Assembly (NCBI RefSeq): GCF_001645685.2
Contig: NZ_CP017080.1
Span: forward strand, 3,401,051 to 3,465,050
From: Peribacillus muralis
GTDB taxonomy: Bacteria > Bacillota > Bacilli > Bacillales > DSM-1321
Length of the DNA stretch: 64,000 bases
Direction of reading: 5' to 3'
Shown here in pieces: positions 57,456 through 64,000 of the stretch; the stretch's first letter is position 1, and each line of letters begins with the position of its first letter. The notes under the pieces are model-generated. The model saw only the letters and a list, made by a program, of their open reading frames with translations, made no database searches and was not told the DNA's origin. A program made the translations under genes and the position numbers.

Positions 57456-58172
57456 TTGAAAGTGACTCTCTTTGCTACATGCTTAGTTGATCTGTTTCAA
57501 TCCAATGTCGGTAAAGCAACGGTGGAGCTGCTGGAGAGATTGGGCTGTGAGATTGACTTCCCGGAATCCCAGATATGCTGCGGACAGCCGGCATATAATA
57601 GCGGGTATACAAAGGATTCGAAGGAAGCGATGAAAAAAATGATCGAAACCTTCGCAGACGCTGAATACATCGTCACCCCTTCCGGTTCCTGTGCGGCGAT
57701 GTTCAAGGAATACCCGGTTCTTTTTCAAGGCGATGCTGAATGGGAAGAGAAAGCTGTCTCGTTAGCGGCGAGAACCTATGAATTGACCCAATTCATCGTC
57801 GATGTCCTGAAGGTCACCGATGTCGGGGCAACCTTTAAGGGAAAGGCTACTTATCATACTTCGTGCCATATGACAAGGCTGCTTAAAGTGAAGGAGTCTC
57901 CTTCGATACTATTAAGCCATGTGAAAGGCCTTGAAATGACCCCTCTTCCGGATGCCCAAAACTGCTGCGGATTCGGCGGCACGTTTTCGGTTAAGATGGG
58001 TGATATTTCCGGTCAAATGGTGGAGGAGAAAGTCTGCAATATTCAAGACACTGGCGCCGATTTTTTAATTGGGGGCGATGCCGGATGTTTGATGAATATC
58101 GGCGGACGCATCCAGAGGAAAGGGGAACCGATTCAAGTGCTTCATATTGCGGAAGTGCTGAATAGCATATAA
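57456..58172 (+). CDS. lutA: Lactate utilization protein LutA (CCG-domain protein)
   Basis: 238 residues with two CCG cysteine motifs: [16 protein letters not shown] near residue 40 and [12 protein letters not shown] near 165, plus [11 protein letters not shown] between them. Heterodisulfide-reductase-like subunit of the L-lactate oxidation complex. RBS AAGGAGG. First gene of lutABC. Confidence 0.95.
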   Translation: MKVTLFATCLVDLFQSNVGKATVELLERLGCEIDFPESQICCGQPAYNSGYTKDSKEAMKKMIETFADAEYIVTPSGSCAAMFKEYPVLFQGDAEWEEKAVSLAARTYELTQFIVDVLKVTDVGATFKGKATYHTSCHMTRLLKVKESPSILLSHVKGLEMTPLPDAQNCCGFGGTFSVKMGDISGQMVEEKVCNIQDTGADFLIGGDAGCLMNIGGRIQRKGEPIQVLHIAEVLNSI

Positions 58173-58195
58173 AGAAAGCGAGGAGGGAAAAAACG

Positions 58196-59626
58196 ATGGC
58201 AATGAAAACGAGCTCGGCCAAATTCAAAGAACGGGTGGATGAAGGCATACATAATGATTTTATGCGCATGGCCGTATCGAGTGCCCAAGAACGGTTGCAT
58301 GGACGAAGGCTGACGGCGGTTGATGAATTGGGCAATTGGGAGGATTGGCGCTCCCTTGGGCAAGAAATCCGGCAGCATGTCCTCTCCAACCTTGACTTCT
58401 ATTTGCACCAGCTGGCAGATAATGTTTCGAAACGGGGCGGTCACGTTTTTTTCGCGGAGACAGCAGAACAAGCAAGCGGTTACATCAAGGATGTGATTGT
58501 TGATAAGAAGGCCAAGAAAATCGTGAAATCCAAATCGATGGTCACGGAGGAAATCAACTTGAATGCTGCCCTTGAAGCAATTGGCCTCGATGTCGTGGAA
58601 ACGGATCTTGGCGAATACATTTTACAGGTGGATGATCATGATCCCCCTTCCCATATCGTCGCGCCTGCCCTTCATAAAAACAAAGAACAAATCAGGGATG
58701 TTTTCAAAGAGAAGCTTGCCTATACACAAACCGAAAAACCGGAAGAACTGACCGCCCATGTCAGAGGGATCCTCCGAAAGGATTTCTTAAGCGCCGATGT
58801 GGGGATTACAGGCTGTAATTTTGCAATTGCGGAAACGGGCTCGATCGGTTTGGTGACGAATGAGGGGAATGCCGATTTGGTCACCGCCCTTCCGAAAACG
58901 CAAATTACCGTGATGGGAATGGAACGGCTTGTCCCCACTTTCGATGAATTCGAGGTCCTTGTCAGCCTCTTGACAAGAAGCGCCGTCGGTCAAAGATTGA
59001 CCAGCTACATCACTGCCCTTACCGGCCCGCGAGATGAAGGCGATGTCGACGGTCCCGAGGAATTCCATCTGGTGGTCGTCGATAATGGCCGTTCCTCCAT
59101 TTTAGGAACCGAGTTTCAATCCGTCCTTCAATGCATCCGCTGTGCTGCCTGCATTAATGTATGCCCAGTCTATCGCCAGGTTGGCGGCCATTCATATGGC
59201 TCCATTTATCCGGGACCGATCGGGGCAGTGCTTTCACCGTTGCTCGGAGGGTATGATGATTTCAAGGAGCTTCCGTATGCATCGACTCTTTGTGCCGCCT
59301 GTACAGATGCCTGTCCGGTAAAGATTCCGCTTCATGATTTACTCAGGAAGCATCGTGAAGTTATTGTGGAAAAGGAAAAAATGGCGCCATTTTCGGAAAA
59401 GATGGCGATGAAGGCATTCGGTATCGGGGCAGCCTCCCCTATGCTTTATAAGTTCGGCTCCAAAATGGTCCCTTCTGCCATGTCCCCATTTAAAACGGGG
59501 GATAGCATCTCAAAAGGCCCGGGCCCGCTGAAAAGTTGGACGGAAAGCCGCGAGTTTCCTGCGCCAGGGAAAGAGAGTTTTCGGGACTGGTTCAAAAATC
59601 GTGAGAAGGGAGGAAACCCATCATGA
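58196..59626 (+). CDS. lutB: Lactate utilization protein LutB (iron-sulfur)
   Basis: 476 residues. N-terminal LUD domain ([22 protein letters not shown]), then the 4Fe-4S module [14 protein letters not shown] and [14 protein letters not shown] (about 310-385). Electron-carrying subunit of the L-lactate dehydrogenase complex. lutC overlaps its end by 4 bp. Confidence 0.95.
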   Translation: MAMKTSSAKFKERVDEGIHNDFMRMAVSSAQERLHGRRLTAVDELGNWEDWRSLGQEIRQHVLSNLDFYLHQLADNVSKRGGHVFFAETAEQASGYIKDVIVDKKAKKIVKSKSMVTEEINLNAALEAIGLDVVETDLGEYILQVDDHDPPSHIVAPALHKNKEQIRDVFKEKLAYTQTEKPEELTAHVRGILRKDFLSADVGITGCNFAIAETGSIGLVTNEGNADLVTALPKTQITVMGMERLVPTFDEFEVLVSLLTRSAVGQRLTSYITALTGPRDEGDVDGPEEFHLVVVDNGRSSILGTEFQSVLQCIRCAACINVCPVYRQVGGHSYGSIYPGPIGAVLSPLLGGYDDFKELPYASTLCAACTDACPVKIPLHDLLRKHREVIVEKEKMAPFSEKMAMKAFGIGAASPMLYKFGSKMVPSAMSPFKTGDSISKGPGPLKSWTESREFPAPGKESFRDWFKNREKGGNPS

Positions 59627-60324
59627 AGGGAACCATCCATAATGAAGGGGCATTTTTAGCCAATATAGCTAAAAACCTGGGAAGACCGCCTATAACCGAA
59701 GGCATTTCACTGCCTGCATGGAAGAACGCCCCTCAAAGAGAGGTGTTGAAACATGCAACGCGAAATGATCTTGTCGAAGAATTGCAGGAACAATGCAAAC
59801 GAGTCCATACCGAGTTTCACCTGACCGATTCGACGCAATTGAAGCATCGTTTAAATCAGGTGATCGAGCAGCTTGGTGACGGCCCCTTGATCATCCCTAA
59901 CGACGACCGGTTTTCGCAATACCGACTGGATGATTTATTATTGGAAAAAGACACGTTTGTATGGGACCATCAAGCAGGCAGAAAAAACATCGAAAAAGCT
60001 GAGCGTGCAAACATCGGAATCACATTCAGTGAAATGACACTGGCAGAATCAGCCACCGTTGTCTTATTCAGCAGCAAGGATCACGGCCGATCCATCAGCT
60101 TCCTTCCTTCCTGCCATGTTTCAATCATCCCAAAAAGCACCATCATTGCACGAATGACCCAGGCTGCAGCGGCCATCCGTTCCAAGGTCGCCCGCGGTGA
60201 GGTTATTCCTTCCTGTATTAATTTCATTACCGGGCCGAGCAATTCCGCCGATATTGAAATGGATCTTGTCGTTGGCGTCCACGGTCCCATCAAAGCGGTC
60301 TATATCGTCGTCGAAGATAAGTAG
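59623..60324 (+). CDS. lutC: Lactate utilization protein LutC
   Basis: 233 residues, single LUD domain ([60 protein letters not shown]). Third subunit of the LutABC system. Translationally coupled to lutB and followed by a terminator. Confidence 0.95.
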   Translation: MKGTIHNEGAFLANIAKNLGRPPITEGISLPAWKNAPQREVLKHATRNDLVEELQEQCKRVHTEFHLTDSTQLKHRLNQVIEQLGDGPLIIPNDDRFSQYRLDDLLLEKDTFVWDHQAGRKNIEKAERANIGITFSEMTLAESATVVLFSSKDHGRSISFLPSCHVSIIPKSTIIARMTQAAAAIRSKVARGEVIPSCINFITGPSNSADIEMDLVVGVHGPIKAVYIVVEDK

Positions 60325-60337
60325 ATGTTCGCAAAAG

Positions 60338-60378
60338 AAAATGGAGTGGACCTTTTTCAGGTCCACTCCATTACTATT
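60338..60378. terminator. Bidirectional terminator between lutC and ysdC
   Basis: 13-bp stem AATGGAGTGGACC/GGTCCACTCCATT around a CTTTTTCA-type loop. The flanking runs are A-rich on one side and T-rich on the other. Confidence 0.8.
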
Positions 60379-60391
60379 TTCCCCGATAATA

Positions 60392-61477
60392 TTATTCGTA
60401 AATGATACGATCTACGGCTTCACGGTCAAGGCGTTTGATCACTTCGACAATGAGCTTGACAGCATTCTCATAATCATCACGGTGCAGCATGGCTGCATGA
60501 GAATGAATGTAGCGGGTTGCAATCGTGATAGCCAGTGCAGGCACTCCATTCGCCGTCAAGTGGATGGAGCCGGCATCCGTCCCGCCGCCTGGAATCGATT
60601 CATATTGGTAAGGAATATTCATTTCGTCGGCTGTGTCGGTGACGAAATCGCGCAAGCCCTTATGTGCCACCATCGATGCATCATATATGACGATTTGCGG
60701 GCCTTCCCCCATCTTACTCATCGCTTCTTTATCGGTAATCCCCGGTGTATCTCCAGCAATGCCGACATCGACGGCAAAGCCGATATCCGGCTGGATCTTG
60801 AATGTCGACGTTTTCGAGCCGCGCAGTCCCACTTCCTCCTGTACCGCTCCGATCCCGTAGACGACATTGGGATGTGCGCTATCTTTCAGCTGCTTAAGCA
60901 CATCAATGGCGATGGCACAGCCAATGCGATTATCCCAGGCTTTGGCCAGCAGCATCTTTTCATTATTCATGACCGTGAATTCGAAATATGGCACGACCAT
61001 ATCCCCTGGCTTGACGCCCCATGCTTTAACTTCTTCCTTGCTTGATGCCCCAATATCAATGAACATATCCTTAATGTCGATAGGCTTTTTCCTCGCCTCT
61101 GCTGACAGGATGTGCGGCGGCTTGGAACCGATGATGCCGGTTACATCACCTTCACCCGTCACGATGGTAACGCGTTGGGCAAGCATCACCTGCGACCACC
61201 AGCCACCTACCGGCTGAAAGCGCAAAAATCCTTTTTCATCGATTTGGGTTATCATGAAACCGACTTCATCCATATGGCCAGTGACGACGATCTTTGGACC
61301 GTTTGCGTCACCCGTCTTCTTGGCAATCAAGCTTCCTAAGCCATCACTGGAAATTTCATCAGCATACGGTGTTATGTATTCAGCCATCACTTTTCTTACT
61401 TCACTTTCATTCCCTGCAATGCCTTTTGCATCCGTTAAGTCCCTCAGCATCCGTAACGTTTCATCTAATTGAGCCAT
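60392..61477 (-). CDS. ysdC: M42-family metallo-aminopeptidase YsdC
   Basis: 361 residues of the glutamyl/tetrahedral aminopeptidase family. Metal ligands in [38 protein letters not shown] and the C-terminal [13 protein letters not shown] cytosolic dodecameric peptide-trimming enzyme by family. Confidence 0.94.
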   Translation of the reverse strand: MAQLDETLRMLRDLTDAKGIAGNESEVRKVMAEYITPYADEISSDGLGSLIAKKTGDANGPKIVVTGHMDEVGFMITQIDEKGFLRFQPVGGWWSQVMLAQRVTIVTGEGDVTGIIGSKPPHILSAEARKKPIDIKDMFIDIGASSKEEVKAWGVKPGDMVVPYFEFTVMNNEKMLLAKAWDNRIGCAIAIDVLKQLKDSAHPNVVYGIGAVQEEVGLRGSKTSTFKIQPDIGFAVDVGIAGDTPGITDKEAMSKMGEGPQIVIYDASMVAHKGLRDFVTDTADEMNIPYQYESIPGGGTDAGSIHLTANGVPALAITIATRYIHSHAAMLHRDDYENAVKLIVEVIKRLDREAVDRIIYE

Positions 61478-61541
61478 CCTTTTACCTCCCTATTACTTAC
61501 ATCACAAGAATAATTATACAAAAAATAGATTGCATTAACAA

Positions 61542-62030
61542 TCAGTAGCCCTGCTTTTGGCGTTCATAGTTCACTTCATTTTTGCTCACGTATGCCTGCT
61601 CCACATCCGCTGCGGAAAATCCGAGCATTTCCCCTAAAGAAAGATACTCCGCAAACACCTTTTGATACGCTGTTTCCGTCAGCTTGGTACGGAATTCACT
61701 GATGTAGCCATAAATCGCAATGAATTGAGCCGTAAGATCGGCACCATGCTCCTCTGCTTCCGATGGGATTTCCGGTACAAAGCCAATTTCGATACCGAGG
61801 GAGAGAATGAAATGAATGCCATCCACGTATTCAGCCAAAATCGTCTCTTTCCCGGCAGGTCCTTTAAGACTCCAGAATTTAAAGCATCTCGTTTCATTAG
61901 CCAGCTCTCCAAGCTCCACTAAAAGAGCGAGAATTTTTCGTTCGACCAAGTTTTCAGCATTCAGGTCATGCTTTGTTTGAATATGCTCATCTAAAGCTGC
62001 CTGCATCTCCAATAATTTCACTATGTTCAT
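61542..62030 (-). CDS. Dimeric all-alpha dUTPase family protein
   Basis: 162 residues from ATG 62030 (best spacing to AAAGTGG; earlier in-frame starts lie within 12 bases). Metal-binding ExxE pattern in LALLVELGELANE and a second acidic motif AEYVDGIHFILSLGIEIGF, as in MazG-like dimeric dUTP diphosphatases. Removes dUTP to prevent uracil incorporation, by family. Confidence 0.88.
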   Translation of the reverse strand: MNIVKLLEMQAALDEHIQTKHDLNAENLVERKILALLVELGELANETRCFKFWSLKGPAGKETILAEYVDGIHFILSLGIEIGFVPEIPSEAEEHGADLTAQFIAIYGYISEFRTKLTETAYQKVFAEYLSLGEMLGFSAADVEQAYVSKNEVNYERQKQGY

Positions 62031-62139
62031 TTTCATCACCACTTTCTATCATCATCCATTAAATTATAACAAATAAATGAAACTTATTAAAAACCCATAC
62101 GTAAATGAAGGGAATCACTCTGTTTAGGGAGGTCGCTCC

Positions 62140-62523
62140 ATGGTATTGATCATGCGGTTCATTCTTTTGGCTCTCATCATCTTCTTCATATACACGGTCA
62201 TCAAATATCTATTGAACCCGAAAAGAAAATTAGAGCTTGCACATGAACAGAAAAAGTACTTTCTTCTCGATGACACAGCGAATATCCACAAGAATTTTTT
62301 GTTGACGTACAACGGAGTCATGTTTGAAGGGGAAAAGTATTTAGGAACGACGGAGCGCGCCTTCGAGGTCATATCGATCTTCATCTGGCCTAAAAAGGTC
62401 GCCGGCTTGAAGGGCTTGAAGCGAAATGACTTTTTAAAAATCGAGGCATCGATAAAAAAACAATATCCCGATGCGTCTATTGATTGGAAAAGTCCGGTAA
62501 AGGAATTTTTGAAAAAAGAATGA
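62140..62523 (+). CDS. ysdB: YsdB family membrane-anchored protein
   Basis: 127 residues: one N-terminal helix (MVLIMRFILLALIIFFIYTV), then a soluble part (FLLTYNGVMFEGEKYLGTTE, FIWPKKVAGLKGLKRNDF). In B. subtilis YsdB belongs to the SigW pathway. GGGAGG SD seven bases before the ATG. Confidence 0.9.
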   Translation: MVLIMRFILLALIIFFIYTVIKYLLNPKRKLELAHEQKKYFLLDDTANIHKNFLLTYNGVMFEGEKYLGTTERAFEVISIFIWPKKVAGLKGLKRNDFLKIEASIKKQYPDASIDWKSPVKEFLKKE

Positions 62524-62530
62524 AGCCACG

Positions 62531-62570
62531 CATGAAGAGCCTTGAGGGAAATGAACCCAAGGCTCTTCAT
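62531..62570. terminator. Bidirectional terminator between ysdB and ytxB
   Basis: ATGAAGAGCCTTG/CAAGGCTCTTCAT stem with a GAAATGAA-type loop, between convergent genes. Confidence 0.75.
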
Positions 62571-62572
62571 GT

Positions 62573-63142
62573 CTATTCATGCGATCGGAAAAATTCCTTC
62601 CAGGGGACGACTGTCTGCTTCTCTCTCAATAAATAGAGCAAGACCGTTAAGGATAATAAAATGATGACAATCAGCGTTGGGCTGAAGTCTGAAATATAGT
62701 GGCCAAAAACCGTGTAAACGAAGGCAACGGGGATATTAGTCATGAAGGAAAGGTAAAAATAATTTTTCAGCCCTTTATTGGATTCCAATAAGCAAAGCGA
62801 CAATAAGTAAAAGTGGATGAACGGTATGAGCCGCAGTACAGCAATCTGCCGGCTGTTCAGCTTTCGATTCCCGAATAATTTATTCTTAAGCCGGAGCAGC
62901 TTATCCTTCGTTTTCGGAAATTTGCCTATCACGAAATAAAACACCATACTCGACAACGTCAAGCCGATTATCGAATAGATCGTTCCAAAGGCTGCCCCGA
63001 ATAACACACCGCCGGATATGCAGACGACAATGACGGGAATGAATAAAAATTGCCGTAACAAATGAAACGCGATAAAAATCAATGGTGCAAACACACTGCC
63101 GGATTGAACGTAGCTCATCACAAGTGTCAGTTTATCATTCAT
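62573..63142 (-). CDS. ytxB: TVP38/TMEM64 family membrane protein YtxB
   Basis: 189 residues from ATG 63142 (GGAGGGAG SD). VTT-domain pattern: RQFLFIPVIVVCISGGVLFGAAFGTIYSIIGLTLSS and AVLRLIPFIHFYLLSL, five or six helices. Likely membrane lipid or transport role, not established. Confidence 0.88.
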   Translation of the reverse strand: MNDKLTLVMSYVQSGSVFAPLIFIAFHLLRQFLFIPVIVVCISGGVLFGAAFGTIYSIIGLTLSSMVFYFVIGKFPKTKDKLLRLKNKLFGNRKLNSRQIAVLRLIPFIHFYLLSLCLLESNKGLKNYFYLSFMTNIPVAFVYTVFGHYISDFSPTLIVIILLSLTVLLYLLREKQTVVPWKEFFRSHE

Positions 63143-63206
63143 GCTCTCCCTCCAGCTACTTCTTGCTGCTTCCTTCAAGCATATACATTATATGGGCTAC
63201 ATATGA

Positions 63207-63479
63207 CTATTGAATGAATATCTTGAGGCATACGCCTATTTGGATGACCATCAAGATTGGCAGTCCCCATTTAAATGCAGCATGCTTCGTCTTATGGCGA
63301 AAATGCTTCATCCCCAAAAAAGCTCCTGTCCCTCCGCCGATGAACGCCCAGAACCATAGCGTCTTTTCACTGATCCGGTATTCCCGGGCACGCGCTTTCC
63401 TTTTGTCGATTCCCATTATCGCGAATCCGATGATGTTCGTGATGACCATATACACCATGATGATCCATGCTCCCTGCAT
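63207..63479 (-). CDS. ysdA: DUF1294 family membrane protein YsdA
   Basis: 90 residues: GFAIMGIDKRKARAREYRISEKTL, then WFWAFIGGGTGAFLGMKHFRHKTKH, the DUF1294 signature, with three helices. RBS AGGAGG. Adjacent to rplT as in B. subtilis. Confidence 0.92.
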   Translation of the reverse strand: MQGAWIIMVYMVITNIIGFAIMGIDKRKARAREYRISEKTLWFWAFIGGGTGAFLGMKHFRHKTKHAAFKWGLPILMVIQIGVCLKIFIQ

Positions 63480-63499
63480 CCAGATTTCCTCCTTCGTCT

Positions 63500-63534
63500 A
63501 TGTAAAAAGCCACCCTCTTGAAAAGAGAGTGGCT
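63500..63534 (-). terminator. Terminator of rplT operon
   Basis: AGCCACTCTC/GAGGGTGGCT stem (63508-63534) followed by TTTTAC on the minus strand. Confidence 0.8.
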
Positions 63535-63548
63535 GATATCAGTCAGAC

Positions 63549-63908
63549 TTATTTGTCTAATTGTTGTTTAGCAGCAGTTGCTAATTGAGCAAAAGCTTGT
63601 TCGTCAGCAACAGCAAGATCTGCAAGCATTTTGCGGTTCACTTCGATACCAGCTAGCTTTAGACCATGCATTAAACGGCTGTAAGAAAGACCGTTGATGC
63701 GTGCAGCTGCGTTGATACGAGTGATCCAAAGTTTGCGGAAATCACGTTTTTTCTGACGACGGTCACGGAAAGCATAGTTTCCTGACTTCATTACTTGTTG
63801 GTTAGCTACTTTGAAAAGAATATGTTTCGCGCCATAGTAACCTTTAGCTAATTTTATTACCTTTTTACGACGTTTGCGAGTAACAGTACCGCCTTTTACA
63901 CGTGGCAT
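63549..63908 (-). CDS. rplT: Ribosomal protein bL20
   Basis: 119 residues, [28 protein letters not shown] start, basic N-terminal helix and globular C-terminal part ([23 protein letters not shown]). Early 50S assembly protein. L20 also represses the infC-rpmI-rplT operon; its binding site would be upstream of infC, outside the window. Confidence 0.98.
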   Translation of the reverse strand: MPRVKGGTVTRKRRKKVIKLAKGYYGAKHILFKVANQQVMKSGNYAFRDRRQKKRDFRKLWITRINAAARINGLSYSRLMHGLKLAGIEVNRKMLADLAVADEQAFAQLATAAKQQLDK

Positions 63909-63943
63909 GTTATTTCCCTCCTATTTAACTCGATAAATCGAAC

Positions 63944-64000
63944 TTATTTAATGTTATCTAGCATATGACGAATACGTTTGAAGTCACCTTTGCTTACAAG
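63944..64000 (-). CDS. rpmI: Ribosomal protein bL35, partial (C-terminus only)
   Basis: The last 18 codons and stop: LVSKGDFKRIRHMLDNIK, the bL35 C-terminus. The rest is beyond the right window edge. 35 bp before rplT, infC-rpmI-rplT order. Confidence 0.93.
   Translation of the reverse strand, partial: LVSKGDFKRIRHMLDNIK

Noticed and set aside
60197..61045. 282-residue plus-strand frame across the lutC end and opposite ysdC
   Set aside because: Out of frame with lutC, then antisense to ysdC, and it runs through the terminator.

Overview
The window is a stretch of a low-to-mid GC Firmicute chromosome. Gene content and order closely follow the Bacillus subtilis ilv-leu / gerM-gerE / sdh / uvrC / fad / mutS2 / pheST / ysd-rplT segment. 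Spore genes (gerM, gerE, sspI), T-box leaders, a lysine riboswitch and SigB-type promoters all fit a spore-forming Bacillaceae, possibly Peribacillus or a near relative. The species call is inference from gene content and recall, not from a database search.

Layout. 1-7.7 kb: branched-chain amino acid operon ilvB-ilvN-ilvC-leuA-leuB-leuC on the minus strand (leuC cut by the window edge), preceded by a leucine T-box, a promoter, a CodY-like box and a cre-like site. 7.8-11.0 kb: small accessory genes on the minus strand (an M15 peptidase with a substituted metal ligand, an acetyltransferase with a probable frameshift, DUF202, a 57-residue membrane protein, a GIY-YIG protein, a DUF2087 regulator). 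11.2-15.4 kb: an AT-rich, mostly plus-strand island. Its core is a 92-residue basic glycine/serine-rich protein with its own promoter, then a hairpin, two six-helix membrane proteins, an ABC ATPase and a lipoprotein. This looks like an undescribed antimicrobial-peptide-plus-immunity cassette and is the best candidate for a new system. 15.5-16.3 kb: two identical tRNA-Arg(TCT) genes flanking decayed sequence. 16.4-21.5 kb: ysnB, rdgB, a relic of rph, gerM, murI, ysmB, gerE, ysmA. 21.6-25.7 kb: sdhCAB and yslB. 25.8-29.5 kb: lysC with lysine riboswitch, uvrC, trxA. 29.7-35.1 kb: beta-oxidation operon lcfA-fadR-fadB-etfB-etfA with a FadR operator. 35.3-42.7 kb: yshE, mutS2, polX, yshB, zapA, rnhC, and two arrays of a 21-bp repeat. 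42.7-47.6 kb: pheST with a phenylalanine T-box, ysgA, sspI. 47.6-50.4 kb: three paralogous YflT-domain stress genes, each with a SigB-type promoter and terminator. 50.5-60.4 kb: glycolate oxidase genes with a CdaR-type regulator, lactate permease, lutR and lutABC with two LutR-type operators. 60.4-64 kb: ysdC, dUTPase, ysdB, ytxB, ysdA, rplT and the end of rpmI.

How the parts work together. Amino acid supply is read by tRNA (T-boxes) and by lysine directly. Carbon oxidation modules (fatty acid, lactate, glycolate, succinate) each carry a local regulator or operator, and the fatty-acid and succinate branches feed electrons through EtfAB and Sdh. Most core genes are ordinary. The unusual points are in the accessory island, the gene relics, the 21-bp arrays and the stress-gene trio.
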